Source of the DNA: Candidatus Merdiplasma excrementigallinarum | GTDB taxonomy: Bacteria; Bacillota; Clostridia; Lachnospirales; Lachnospiraceae | Assembly (NCBI GenBank): GCA_018713435.1 | Contig: DVOS01000037.1 | Coordinates: 1 to 40,796 of the forward strand | Direction of reading: 5' to 3' | Length of the DNA: 40,796 nucleotides | In this document: piece by piece, positions 1 to 7,826 of the stretch | How the letters are laid out: every line of letters begins with the position of its first letter | Position numbering within the stretch: the first letter of the stretch is position 1 | Made by a program: the position numbers and the translations under genes | The notes under the pieces: model-generated | Database searches by the model: none | The model's input: only the letters and a program-made list of their open reading frames with translations | Told to the model about the DNA's origin: nothing

Positions 1-84
1 CATGAACCAATTAAGAAGGTTTATGTAGAACTTGTGAGACAAATTGTAGAAAGTGAGGGGAGAAATGATGAAGACGCTGAATGA
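1..84 (+). CDS. C-terminal end of an upstream gene (partial, unknown)
   Basis: Frame 1 is open from the first base for 27 codons and stops with TGA at 82-84. The tail is highly charged and ends in EGRNDEDAE. It overlaps the start of the HicB-type gene by 17 bases, the tight coupling expected of a toxin-antitoxin pair, so it may be the toxin partner. The tail does not resemble the end of a typical HicA, and too little is visible to name a family. The reading frame itself could be chance. Confidence 0.4.
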   Translation, partial: HEPIKKVYVELVRQIVESEGRNDEDAE

Positions 85-430
85 TTATATGAAGATGCCT
101 TATCGAATGGAAATCGTAGAAGATAAAGAAGAAGGCGGATACGTGGTTTCTTATCCTGATCTGCCGGGCTGTGTTACCTGTGGAGAAACGATTGAAGCTG
201 CGATTGCAAATGCGGCAGACGCAAAGAAGGCATGGATTGAAGCTGCGCTGGAGGAGGGAATAGAGATTCGAGAGCCGGATAACTTAGAAGATTACTCCGG
301 ACAATTTAAACTGAGAATTCCCCGAAGTCTGCACCGCTCTCTTGCTGAGCATTCTAAAAGAGAAGGGATCAGTATGAATCAGTACTGTGTTTACCTTCTC
401 TCTAAGAATGACGCAGTTTATTCAAAATAA
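68..430 (+). CDS. hicB: HicB family antitoxin
   Basis: Protein of 120 residues. The N-terminal half has the HicB partial RNase H-like fold signature (YRMEIVEDKEEGGYVVSYPDLPGCVT, written here in two parts as YRMEIVEDKEEGGY and VVSYPDLPGCVT). The C-terminal part (IPRSLHRSLAEHSKREGISM) is a ribbon-helix-helix DNA-binding segment. HicB proteins neutralise a partner mRNA-cleaving toxin and repress their own operon. An AGGGGAG ribosome binding site at 56-62 favours the ATG at 68; the ATG at 65 and GTG at 53 are alternatives. Base composition is more AT-rich than the genes that follow, which fits an acquired module. A canonical HicA is not visible; the partner may be the gene cut off at the window edge. 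Confidence 0.85.
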   Translation: MKTLNDYMKMPYRMEIVEDKEEGGYVVSYPDLPGCVTCGETIEAAIANAADAKKAWIEAALEEGIEIREPDNLEDYSGQFKLRIPRSLHRSLAEHSKREGISMNQYCVYLLSKNDAVYSK

Positions 431-519
431 TGGAGACTACTGTAATGATAGGATGCAAGCATAAAGAAAGTTTACCACTGACCGATATGTGGTATATAAA
501 TGGTCGGGTCGAAAGTATA

Positions 520-550
520 GTCCTTCGCCGCAGGGCGAGGGACTTTTTCT
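520..550 (+). terminator. Rho-independent terminator after hicB
   Basis: A 10-bp stem (520-529 with 534-543, one T-G wobble) closes a GCAG tetraloop and is followed by TTTTT at 544-548. It ends the antitoxin transcript before the ywlC promoter. The rest of 431-643 shows no gene; it includes an AT-rich palindrome (GAAATTTAAAATTTC) near 595-609 of unknown role. Confidence 0.85.
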
Positions 551-643
551 GTAAGGAAAACAGATAAATTTTGCTGCTGATACAGCTGGAGCGGCGAAAT
601 TTAAAATTTCATTTTTGAGACAAATTATCCAATATAAAAAAGG

Positions 644-672
644 TTCCCAAGACCACTCCCAAGTGGTATAAT
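644..672 (+). promoter_or_regulatory. Probable promoter of the ywlC operon
   Basis: TTCCCA at 644-649 and a perfect TATAAT at 667-672 are 17 bases apart. The spacer holds a 5-bp inverted repeat, CCACT (653-657) and AGTGG (662-666), that could be an operator. Transcription would begin near 679, giving a leader of about 110 bases. Confidence 0.6.
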
Positions 673-696
673 GTACGAAAAGCTACAAGCCGCACG

Positions 697-753
697 GAAG
701 GGAAACAAGCCTGATGAGCGCCCCAAGGGGCGCGAAAGAGGCTGTTTCCCTTC
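697..753 (+). promoter_or_regulatory. Long stem-loop in the ywlC leader
   Basis: Bases 697-706 pair perfectly with 744-753. Pairing continues through 707 and 709-712 with 739-743 around one bulged A. After an internal loop (GATGA opposite GAAAG), bases 718-723 pair with 728-733. The whole arm lies between the promoter and the ribosome binding site of ywlC. No U-tract follows, so it is not a standard terminator. I do not recognise it as a known RNA class. Confidence 0.6.
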
Positions 754-787
754 GTGGGGCAAGAAAAAGCAAAGAAGGAATGAAGCA

Positions 788-1834
788 ATGGAAACAATCA
801 TAGCGGATATGACCCGGGGAATAGACGGGGATATGATGGCAAAAGCGGGGCAGATTATCCGGCAGGGCGGCCTGGTGGCCTTTCCCACGGAGACGGTGTA
901 CGGGCTGGGAGCCAACGGACTGGATGAAACTGCCTCAGCCAAAATTTACGCAGCCAAGGGCAGGCCGTCGGACAATCCGCTGATTGTACATATCGCCCGG
1001 TTCTCGGACCTGGAGCGGATCGCGGAGCAGATACCGGACAGCGCCAGAAAACTGGCTGATGCTTTCTGGCCGGGACCCCTGACCATGATTTTCAGAAAAA
1101 GTCCGGAAGTGCCTTATGGAACCACCGGAGGACTGGATACAGTGGCGGTTCGTATGCCGGACCATCCCATCGCTCTGGCCCTGATTGAGGCCGGCGGAGG
1201 CTACATTGCCGCCCCCAGCGCCAATACTTCCGGCAGGCCCAGTCCTACCAGGGCGGCCCATGTGGCGGAGGACCTGCAGGGGAAAATTGATATGATACTG
1301 GACGGGGGAGATGTGGGGATCGGCCTGGAGTCCACTATTGTGGATCTGACAGAAGAAAAACCGGTGATTTTGCGCCCCGGCTATATTAACCAGAAAATGC
1401 TGGAGGATGTGATCGGACCGGTGGAGATGGACCGGGGACTGACAGCGGATGACCCCAACGTACATCCGAAGGCGCCGGGCATGAAGTACCGCCATTACGC
1501 ACCGAAGGCCAGTCTCACCATTGTGGAGGGCCCGGCGGGAGCCGTGATGGATAAAATACGCCTGCTGGCCCGGCAGGAAGAGGAGCGGGGCGGCCGCGTG
1601 GGAATTATTGCCACGGACGAGACGGCGGCTTCCTATCCCGTTGGAATTGTGAAATCGGTGGGGACCAGAACGGACGAGCTGTCAATTTCCTCCCATCTGT
1701 ACGGCATTCTGCGGGAATTTGACCAGCTGCAGGTAACCCGGATCTATTCGGAGGCCTTTGAAACCCCCATGCTGGGGCAGGCCATTATGAACCGCCTGAT
1801 GAAAGCGGCAGGACACCAGGTGATCCTGGTGTAG
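788..1834 (+). CDS. ywlC: Threonylcarbamoyl-AMP synthase (Sua5/YwlC)
   Basis: Makes threonylcarbamoyl-AMP from threonine, bicarbonate and ATP for the t6A37 modification of ANN-decoding tRNAs. The protein has 348 residues, the long Sua5 form: an N-terminal YrdC domain (about 10-200) with VAFPTETVYGLGANG, KGRPSDNPLIVH and APSANTSGRPSPT, then the C-terminal Sua5 domain (about 210-345). The start ATG at 788 follows AAGGAA at 774-779; an upstream in-frame ATG at 671 lies inside the -10 element and is rejected. It leads a ywlC-ywlE-like-upp order recalling Bacillus ywlC-ywlE-upp. Confidence 0.95.
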   Translation: METIIADMTRGIDGDMMAKAGQIIRQGGLVAFPTETVYGLGANGLDETASAKIYAAKGRPSDNPLIVHIARFSDLERIAEQIPDSARKLADAFWPGPLTMIFRKSPEVPYGTTGGLDTVAVRMPDHPIALALIEAGGGYIAAPSANTSGRPSPTRAAHVAEDLQGKIDMILDGGDVGIGLESTIVDLTEEKPVILRPGYINQKMLEDVIGPVEMDRGLTADDPNVHPKAPGMKYRHYAPKASLTIVEGPAGAVMDKIRLLARQEEERGGRVGIIATDETAASYPVGIVKSVGTRTDELSISSHLYGILREFDQLQVTRIYSEAFETPMLGQAIMNRLMKAAGHQVILV

Positions 1835-1860
1835 GGGCGGATAAAAAGGAGCGAAACAAC

Positions 1861-2322
1861 TTGAAAAAGTATGATAAACTGATTTTTGTGAGCGGAAGCG
1901 ATACTTCCACCAGCCCTATGGCGGAAGCGATTCTCCAGAGCAAATATCTTCTGGAGGACATTCTGGTGGATTCAAAGGGGCTGGTTGTACTGTTTCCGGA
2001 ACCCATCAATCCAAAAGCGGAGGCGGTTCTGGTCAGCAACGGACTGTCCATGAAGGACCATACCAGCGAGCCTTTAAGTCCGGAGGACTTTGACGAGCGG
2101 ACCCTGATTCTGACCATGGACTATGCCCAGAAAGAGAAGATCCTGACGGATTATGATAAGGTGAAAAACGTCTATACCGTCGGCGAGTATATCAAGAAAA
2201 ACGACGAGATCCGGGATCCCTACGGCGGAGACCTGTCCGATTACGGCAGGTGCTTTGAACAGCTGCGCGCTCTGATTACGGAACTGGTGGTAGTTCTCAA
2301 CGAAGAAGAACTGCTGTCCTGA
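1861..2322 (+). CDS. YwlE/LMW-PTP-family protein lacking catalytic Cys and Arg
   Basis: Protein of 153 residues with the low-molecular-weight phosphatase fold. The position next to ywlC and upp matches ywlE, the protein-arginine phosphatase of Bacillus. The family's P-loop is C-x5-R-(S/T)-P. Here it reads SGSDTSTSP (residues 11-19): Ser11 (AGC) replaces the nucleophilic Cys and Thr17 (ACC) replaces the phosphate-binding Arg, while the following SPMAEAIL and the late acid loop RDPYGGD are kept. It is therefore probably not a classical phosphatase; binding or scaffold roles are possible but unproven. Start is TTG with AAGGAG at 1846-1851. Confidence 0.8.
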   Translation: MKKYDKLIFVSGSDTSTSPMAEAILQSKYLLEDILVDSKGLVVLFPEPINPKAEAVLVSNGLSMKDHTSEPLSPEDFDERTLILTMDYAQKEKILTDYDKVKNVYTVGEYIKKNDEIRDPYGGDLSDYGRCFEQLRALITELVVVLNEEELLS

Positions 2323-2339
2323 GATAGGAGGATATATAT

Positions 2340-2969
2340 ATGTCAAAAGTAATGGTACTGGATCATCCTCTGATACAGCACAAAGTAGGCGTTATCCGCA
2401 GAAAAGAGGTGGGCTCCCGGGACTTTCGGGCCATCATCAGCGAGATTGCCATGCTGATGTGCTACGAGGCTGCCCGTGATCTGAAGCTGGAGGATGTGGA
2501 GATTGAGACGCCCATCTGCCCCGCTGTGGTAAAAGAACTGGCCGGCAAAAAGCTGGCGGTGGTACCCATTCTGCGGGCCGGGCTTGGTATGGTGGATGGC
2601 ATTCTGGCTATGATACCGGCGGCAAAAGTGGGCCATATCGGCCTGTACCGGGATCCGGAAACCTTAAAACCGGTGGAATATTACTGCAAGCTGCCCTCAG
2701 ACTGCCATGAGAGGGAGATTTTTGTGGTGGATCCCATGCTGGCCACAGGCGGTTCCGCGTCGGCGGCTATTCAGATGCTGAAGGACAAAGGGTGCCGGAA
2801 CATCCGGTTCATGTGTATTATCGCAGCGCCGGAGGGCGTGGCGAAGATGCAGAAAGACCATCCGGACGTAGACATTTACATTGCGGCGCTGGATGAGAAG
2901 CTGAATGACCACGGCTACATTGTGCCGGGACTGGGAGATGCGGGAGACCGGATTTTTGGAACAAAATAG
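2340..2969 (+). CDS. upp: Uracil phosphoribosyltransferase
   Basis: Converts uracil and PRPP to UMP in pyrimidine salvage. The 209-residue length is typical. The PRPP-binding loop [16 protein letters not shown] and the C-terminal uracil-binding [13 protein letters not shown] region are intact. The start ATG follows AGGAGG at about 2326-2331. It is followed directly by dCMP deaminase, giving a small pyrimidine nucleotide pair at the end of the ywlC operon. Confidence 0.97.
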   Translation: MSKVMVLDHPLIQHKVGVIRRKEVGSRDFRAIISEIAMLMCYEAARDLKLEDVEIETPICPAVVKELAGKKLAVVPILRAGLGMVDGILAMIPAAKVGHIGLYRDPETLKPVEYYCKLPSDCHEREIFVVDPMLATGGSASAAIQMLKDKGCRNIRFMCIIAAPEGVAKMQKDHPDVDIYIAALDEKLNDHGYIVPGLGDAGDRIFGTK

Positions 2970-2994
2970 CAGGACGGATGGGAGGAGACCTGCA

Positions 2995-3480
2995 ATGGGC
3001 GGAAAAAGGGAAAATTATATTTCATGGGACGAGTATTTTATGGGAGTGGCCAAGCTGTCTGGCATGCGGTCCAAGGATCCTAACACCCAGGTGGGGGCCT
3101 GCATTGTGAGCCAGGACAATAAAATCCTCTCTATGGGCTACAACGGTTTTCCCATCGGATGCCCGGATGACGAGTTCCCCTGGGCGAGAGAGGGGGAAGA
3201 CCTGGATACCAAGTATGTGTATACGGTTCACAGTGAGCTGAACGCTATTTTAAATTACAGGGGCGGCAGCCTGGAGGGAGCGAAAATCTATGTGTCCCTC
3301 TTCCCATGCAACGAGTGCGCCAAGGCTATCATTCAGGCGGGGATCCGCACGATCATTTATGAGGTGGACAAGTATCCGGATACGCCCTCCGTTATTGCTT
3401 CAAAGCGGATGCTGGACCGGGCGGGGGTGCGCTATTATCGGTATCAGCACACCGGACATAAAATTGAGATTGAGGTGTGA
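2995..3480 (+). CDS. comEB: Deoxycytidylate (dCMP) deaminase
   Basis: Zinc enzyme that deaminates dCMP to dUMP, feeding dTMP synthesis. The zinc site is visible as HSELNAI (His ligand and catalytic Glu) and PCNECA (two Cys ligands). SKDPNTQVGACIV near the N terminus is also family-typical. The start at 2995 follows GGAGGAG at 2981-2987 and gives 161 residues, the usual size; an upstream in-frame start at 2905 lies inside upp and is rejected. Confidence 0.95.
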   Translation: MGGKRENYISWDEYFMGVAKLSGMRSKDPNTQVGACIVSQDNKILSMGYNGFPIGCPDDEFPWAREGEDLDTKYVYTVHSELNAILNYRGGSLEGAKIYVSLFPCNECAKAIIQAGIRTIIYEVDKYPDTPSVIASKRMLDRAGVRYYRYQHTGHKIEIEV

Positions 3481-3489
3481 GTTTCACCG

Positions 3490-3540
3490 GAGGGTGTTGC
3501 AAAATCATGAAATTCATGATAGAGCAGCATCCTCTTTCTT
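3490..3540 (+). terminator. Terminator-like hairpin, copy A of a repeated palindrome
   Basis: An 11-bp stem (3490-3500 with 3524-3534, two wobbles) encloses an internal loop and a second stem, ATCATG (3504-3509) with CATGAT (3515-3520). TTTCTTTT follows. It closes the ywlC-upp-comEB unit. A near copy lies at 28214-28260 and shares TGCAAAATCATGAAA and GAGCAGC. Confidence 0.75.
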
Positions 3541-3544
3541 TTGT

Positions 3545-3573
3545 TTGAAAATCTCCAGCCTGTAAGCTATAAT
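3545..3573 (+). promoter_or_regulatory. Promoter of the molybdenum block
   Basis: TTGAAA at 3545-3550 and TATAAT at 3568-3573 are 17 bases apart. Transcription would start near 3580, about 25 bases before the moaA start at 3605. This is too short a leader for a molybdenum-cofactor riboswitch, and no ModE-type operator is recognisable. Confidence 0.75.
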
Positions 3574-3604
3574 GGAAAGGAATGAAAAGGAGCGGACAGG
3601 GAAC

Positions 3605-4618
3605 ATGGTTGACAGGCAGGGCAGAATGATTGATTATATGAGAATATCTGTGACGGACCGCTGTAATTTCCGCTGCAGATACTGTATACCGCCGGGAGGA
3701 GCGCCCTGCATAAGGACAGGGGGCGCACCGCTGGAATACGGGGAAATTCTGCAGATCGTCCGGGCTGCCCTGGAGCTGGGGATCTGCCATTTCAGAGTCA
3801 CGGGAGGAGAGCCCTTTGTAAGACCGGGTCTGACGGGATTTCTAAGGGAAATAAAAGAACTGCCGGGGGTAGAGACCCTGTCTGTCACCACCAACGGAAG
3901 CCTGCTGGAGGGCCGCCTGGAAGAACTGAGAGAAATCGGGATTTACAGCCTGAATATCAGTCTGGATACCCTGGATCCGGACCGGTTTGAGTGGCTTACC
4001 GGGAAGCGGGAACTGGAAAAGGTGCTGGCCGCCATCCGCCAGGCGGCAGAGATGGGCTTTCCCCATCTGAAAATAAACTGTGTGCCCCTGGAAGGATGGA
4101 ATGAAGACGAACTGTGCGGGCTGGCGGCCCTTGCCAGAGAATATCCGCTGGATGTTCGCTTTATTGAACTGATGCCTCTGGGGGCGGGAACCGTCTGGAG
4201 ACGGGTTCCCCAGAGCCGGGTGGAAGAACGGCTGGAGGAACAGTACGGCCCTCTTTTGGCAGAGAAAGAGGAGACGCGGGAGGGCCGGGGACCGGCGGTC
4301 TACTGCCGGCCTGCCGGCTTTCAGGGAAAGATCGGCTTTATCAGTGCCATAAGCCATGAGTTCTGCGAAAGCTGCAGCCGGATCCGGCTGCTTTCAGACG
4401 GAACCTTAAAGCCCTGCCTGAACGGGCCGGGCCGGGTGAAACTGGGGGAAATGATCAGAAGAGGCGCCGGGACAGAAGAATTGAAAGAGGCCATGAGGGC
4501 GGTGATTTTTGAAAAGCCTGCCCGGCACGGCTTTGAAGAAATAAAAGGGATCGCAGCAGGGGAAGAATGGGCCTGCGGCGGCGAGGAAGGCTGTTTTATG
4601 TCCTCCATCGGAGGATGA
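3605..4618 (+). CDS. moaA: GTP 3',8-cyclase MoaA
   Basis: Radical SAM enzyme that starts molybdopterin synthesis by rearranging GTP to 3',8-cyclo-GTP. The protein has 337 residues. The N-terminal cluster motif is CNFRCRYC, the SAM-binding FRVTGGEPF follows, and the C-terminal second cluster appears as CESCSRIRLLSDGTLKPCL. It ends in EEGCFMSSIGG, resembling the family's GG tail. The start at 3605 was chosen because the ATG at 3572 overlaps the -10 element; AAAGGAG precedes it with a long spacing. First gene of the block. Confidence 0.95.
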   Translation: MVDRQGRMIDYMRISVTDRCNFRCRYCIPPGGAPCIRTGGAPLEYGEILQIVRAALELGICHFRVTGGEPFVRPGLTGFLREIKELPGVETLSVTTNGSLLEGRLEELREIGIYSLNISLDTLDPDRFEWLTGKRELEKVLAAIRQAAEMGFPHLKINCVPLEGWNEDELCGLAALAREYPLDVRFIELMPLGAGTVWRRVPQSRVEERLEEQYGPLLAEKEETREGRGPAVYCRPAGFQGKIGFISAISHEFCESCSRIRLLSDGTLKPCLNGPGRVKLGEMIRRGAGTEELKEAMRAVIFEKPARHGFEEIKGIAAGEEWACGGEEGCFMSSIGG

Positions 4619-4631
4619 AGGGAGGACAGAG

Positions 4632-5084
4632 ATGGGAATTGTGAGAGGAATCTGCGTAAGCCCTGCCAGGGGAACAAAAAAGACCCCGGTGGCGGAGGCC
4701 GTACTAAAAGAAGACTGGGGCATTGTGGGGGATGCCCATGCGGGAAACTGGCACCGGCAGGTGAGCCTGCTGCCCTTGGAGCGGATTGAGGAATTCCGGG
4801 CCAGGGGCGCGGCTGTGGAGCCGGGGGCTTTCGGGGAAAACCTGATCGTGGAGGGCTATGATCTGAAAAACATCCCGGTGGGAAGCCGGTTTCACGCCGG
4901 CGCCGGCTGCGTGCTGGAGGTAACCCAGATCGGGAAGGAATGCCATTCCCACTGTGAAATCTTTCGGGTGATGGGAGACTGCATCATGCCCCGGGAGGGA
5001 ATCTTTGCCCGGGTGATCACAGGAGGAACGCTGCGGACGGGAGATGAAATTTGGCTGGAAGGAACGGAGGAACAGAGCAGATGA
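4632..5084 (+). CDS. MOSC domain protein
   Basis: Stand-alone MOSC domain of 150 residues. MOSC domains occur in molybdenum-cofactor sulfurases and in YiiM/YuaD-type proteins and are thought to handle sulfur on the cofactor. Visible features are GIVGDAHAG, the LLPLERIEEF segment, GAFGENL, and GKECHSHCEIF with the conserved Cys. Such single-domain forms sit beside moa genes in many Clostridia. Its stop overlaps the next start (ATGA at 5081). The exact substrate is not known. Confidence 0.9.
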   Translation: MGIVRGICVSPARGTKKTPVAEAVLKEDWGIVGDAHAGNWHRQVSLLPLERIEEFRARGAAVEPGAFGENLIVEGYDLKNIPVGSRFHAGAGCVLEVTQIGKECHSHCEIFRVMGDCIMPREGIFARVITGGTLRTGDEIWLEGTEEQSR

Positions 5085-6133
5085 AGCTGATGCGGACAGA
5101 AGACGCGGTGGGGCAGGTGCTGTGCCATGATATCACCCGGATTATCAAAGGGGTGAGCAAGGGGCCGGTATTTCGAAAAGGCCATGTGATTGCCCCGGAG
5201 GATATACCGGTTTTAAAGAGCGTGGGAAAAGAGCATATCTATATCTGGGAGAAGGATGATACAAAATACCATGAAGATGAGGCCGCCGGCATTCTGCGGG
5301 ACATCTGTATGGGCGAGGGAATGAAAGCCTCAGAGCCCCGGGAAGGAAAGATCGAACTGACGGCGGAACGGGAAGGGCTGCTGCGGGTGGATGTGGCCGG
5401 CCTGAACCGGGTAAACGGACTGGGGGAGATGATGATCGCCGCCCGGATGGGGGGCCTTCCGGTAAAGCCGGGGGATAAGCTGGCGGGCACCAGGATTATT
5501 CCCCTGGTCATTGAAAAAGAAAAGATGGAGCGGGCCAGAGAGGCGGCGGGAGAAGAACCTCTCCTGCAGATACTGCCCTTTAAGAAAATGAAAGCCGGCC
5601 TGGTCACCACGGGAAACGAGGTGTATGCCGGGCTGATTGAAGATACCTTCTCCCCGGTGATCCGCCGGAAGCTGGCGGAGTACGGCTGCGAGGTGACAGA
5701 TCACGTAATCCTGGACGATAGCCCCGGGAAGATCACAGACGCCATCCGGCAGATGCTGGATAAGGGGCTGGACATGGTGCTTTGCACCGGGGGCATGAGC
5801 GTGGACCCGGATGATAAGACTCCTCTGGCGATCCGAAACGGGACGGACCGGGTGGTGACCTACGGGGCGCCGGTGCTGCCGGGGGCCATGTTTATGCTGG
5901 CCTACAGCGGGGACGGACGGCCTGTGGTGGGACTGCCGGGATGCGTGATGTACGCGGGGCGTACGGTTTTTGACCAGGTGCTGCCCTGGCTGCTGGCGGG
6001 GGTGCCGGTGACGGGAAAGATGCTGTCCGTTATGGGACAGGGAGGACTCTGCCTCGGGTGCGGGGAATGCCATTACCCCAACTGCGGCTTTGGCGCGGCG
6101 GCGGCCAGAGCTTTTGAGATGCGGGAAGGATAA
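5081..6133 (+). CDS. MoeA-like molybdopterin-binding protein with C-terminal Cys cluster
   Basis: A 350-residue protein with a MoCF/MogA-like molybdopterin-binding domain (about 175-320), including AGLVTTGNEVY, CTGGMSVDPDD and VVGLPGCVMY. The N-terminal 170 residues resemble the linker part of MoeA only loosely. Unlike standard MoeA it ends in a cysteine-rich tail, CLGCGECHYPNCGFG, a possible metal or Fe-S ligand set. It probably acts in molybdate insertion or cofactor delivery. Start ATG at 5081 (the GTG-like start at 5051 lies within the MOSC gene); GGAGGAA precedes it. Confidence 0.85.
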   Translation: MKLMRTEDAVGQVLCHDITRIIKGVSKGPVFRKGHVIAPEDIPVLKSVGKEHIYIWEKDDTKYHEDEAAGILRDICMGEGMKASEPREGKIELTAEREGLLRVDVAGLNRVNGLGEMMIAARMGGLPVKPGDKLAGTRIIPLVIEKEKMERAREAAGEEPLLQILPFKKMKAGLVTTGNEVYAGLIEDTFSPVIRRKLAEYGCEVTDHVILDDSPGKITDAIRQMLDKGLDMVLCTGGMSVDPDDKTPLAIRNGTDRVVTYGAPVLPGAMFMLAYSGDGRPVVGLPGCVMYAGRTVFDQVLPWLLAGVPVTGKMLSVMGQGGLCLGCGECHYPNCGFGAAAARAFEMREG

Positions 6134-6150
6134 AGTAAGGAGGAGACAGG

Positions 6151-7023
6151 GTGAAGAGCAGGAACGGAATGAAAAAGGCAAAAAGAACAGGAACCGCCCT
6201 GCTGGCCCTGACAGGGCTGCTGGCAGGTTTCGGGGGAACCGCGGCTTCGGCCGGGGAGGTACCGGAGCAGACCGAGATACAGCTTTTTATTGCCGCCAGT
6301 TTAAATACGGTGATGACAGATCTGATCCGGCAGTATCAGGAGGACCATCCGGAGACGGCCTTTGCGGTAAACGCGGACAGCTCCGGCACGCTGCTGACTC
6401 AGATTGAGGAAGGATATGAGTGCGATATTTTCTTTTCCGCGGCCCAGAAGCAGATGGACCAGCTGGAGGAGGCGGGGCTGATGGTGGAGGGCACCAGGGC
6501 CAACGTGGTGAACAATCAGGTGGTGGTGGTGACCCTTAAAGACAGCGGCACAGTGGTGACGGGGCTGGAAAACCTGCAGGAGGCGGAGAGCATCGCCCTG
6601 GCGGGAGGCAGCGTGCCTGTGGGCCGCTATACCAGAGTGGCGCTGATGAATCTGGGGATTTTGGAGGAGACAGAGGAGCCGGATCAGATTACCACCCGGG
6701 AGATTTCAGAAGCCCTGGGGGGCGTGGAGATCAGCGAACAGTCCAACGTAAGCAAGGTGCTGCTGGCAGTGGCGGAGGGTTCCTGCCAGGTGGGAACCAC
6801 CTACTATTCCGACACCTACGGGTACGAGGAAGAGCTGGAGATCCTGGAGACGGTGGATTATGACCTGACCGGGGACGTGATCTATCCGGTGTGCCGGGTG
6901 GAAAACCGGTGGGCGGATGAAGAGCAGAACCGGGCGGCGGATGATTTTTACGAATATCTGCTGTCCGATGAGGCGAAAGAAGTTTTTGAAAGCTATTACT
7001 TTGATACGGATGTAGAGCGCTGA
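6151..7023 (+). CDS. modA: Molybdate ABC transporter substrate-binding protein
   Basis: Extracytoplasmic molybdate/tungstate binder of 290 residues. A signal peptide covers about residues 1-34, with a cleavage site near TAASA-GE; no lipobox Cys is present, so how it is retained at the cell surface is unclear. The ModA signature appears as LFIAASLNTVMTDLI, then FAVNADSSGTLLTQI and FFSAAQKQMDQLE. The GTG start has AAGGAGGAG at 6137-6145; ATG at 6169 is an alternative. It is followed by modB and modC. Confidence 0.93.
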   Translation: MKSRNGMKKAKRTGTALLALTGLLAGFGGTAASAGEVPEQTEIQLFIAASLNTVMTDLIRQYQEDHPETAFAVNADSSGTLLTQIEEGYECDIFFSAAQKQMDQLEEAGLMVEGTRANVVNNQVVVVTLKDSGTVVTGLENLQEAESIALAGGSVPVGRYTRVALMNLGILEETEEPDQITTREISEALGGVEISEQSNVSKVLLAVAEGSCQVGTTYYSDTYGYEEELEILETVDYDLTGDVIYPVCRVENRWADEEQNRAADDFYEYLLSDEAKEVFESYYFDTDVER

Positions 7024-7101
7024 ACCGCCCGCTTCACCGATTCGGAAAGAAAATGAAAGAAAAAGGCGGTCTGGGGCTGCCGGAAAAAGGAGGGGATAAA
7101 G

Positions 7102-7800
7102 GTGAGGGAGTTTTTAACCGGGCTGGACTGGAGCCCTCTGTGGATTTCGCTTAAGACAGGGGCTGTGGCTGCCTTCCTCTGCTTTTTCCTGGGGATTTTC
7201 GCGGCAAGAAAGATTATGAAGATGAAAAAAGGCAGGGCCAGGGCTTTCCTGGACGGGATCCTGACCCTTCCTATGGTGCTGCCTCCCACGGTGGCGGGTT
7301 TCTTTCTTCTGCTGGTCTTTAGCAGAAGGCGACCGCTTGGAAGCTTTCTGGAGGGAGCCTTTGATATAAAAGTGGTCCAGTCCTGGGCGGGGTGCGTGAT
7401 CGCCGCCATGGTGATTGCCTTTCCTTTGATGTACCGGAATGCCAGGGCCGCCTTTGAGCAGGTGGATCCCAACCTGATCTATGCGGGCAGGACGCTTGGT
7501 ATGTCGGAGACGGCCATTTTCTGGAAGGTGGCGCTGCCATTGGCGGGGCCGGGGATTGCCTCGGGGACGGTGCTCACCTTTGCCAGAGCCATGGGAGAGT
7601 ACGGAGCCACTTCTATGCTGGCGGGGAACATTCCCGGAAAGACGGGAACCGTCTCCCAGAAAATCGCCATGGTGATTCAGGACGGAGATTACGGGACCGC
7701 CGGCTTCTGGGTGGCAGTGGTGACAGTGACGGCCCTGGTGATTGTATTTCTGATTAACCGGGCGGCAGACAGAAAGATGAAACAGATCCGCCGGTGGTAA
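7102..7800 (+). CDS. modB: Molybdate ABC transporter permease
   Basis: Inner-membrane channel subunit of 232 residues with about five or six hydrophobic helices. The ModB-specific coupling (EAA-like) segment reads ARAMGEYGATSMLAGN followed by IPGKT. LPMVLPPTVAGFFLL is also family-typical. The start is GTG with AGGAGGG at about 7090. The stop at 7798-7800 lies close to the modC start, so expression is likely coupled. Confidence 0.94.
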   Translation: MREFLTGLDWSPLWISLKTGAVAAFLCFFLGIFAARKIMKMKKGRARAFLDGILTLPMVLPPTVAGFFLLLVFSRRRPLGSFLEGAFDIKVVQSWAGCVIAAMVIAFPLMYRNARAAFEQVDPNLIYAGRTLGMSETAIFWKVALPLAGPGIASGTVLTFARAMGEYGATSMLAGNIPGKTGTVSQKIAMVIQDGDYGTAGFWVAVVTVTALVIVFLINRAADRKMKQIRRW

Positions 7801-7826
7801 AGGCAGAAGGGAGAAGCAAAACCTCT

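Noticed and set aside
2905-2994. N-terminal extension of dCMP deaminase
   Set aside because: Runs inside upp in another frame and lacks conservation; ATG 2995 has the ribosome binding site.
3574-3604. Molybdenum-cofactor riboswitch before moaA
   Set aside because: The leader between promoter and start is only about 25 bases, too short for that RNA.
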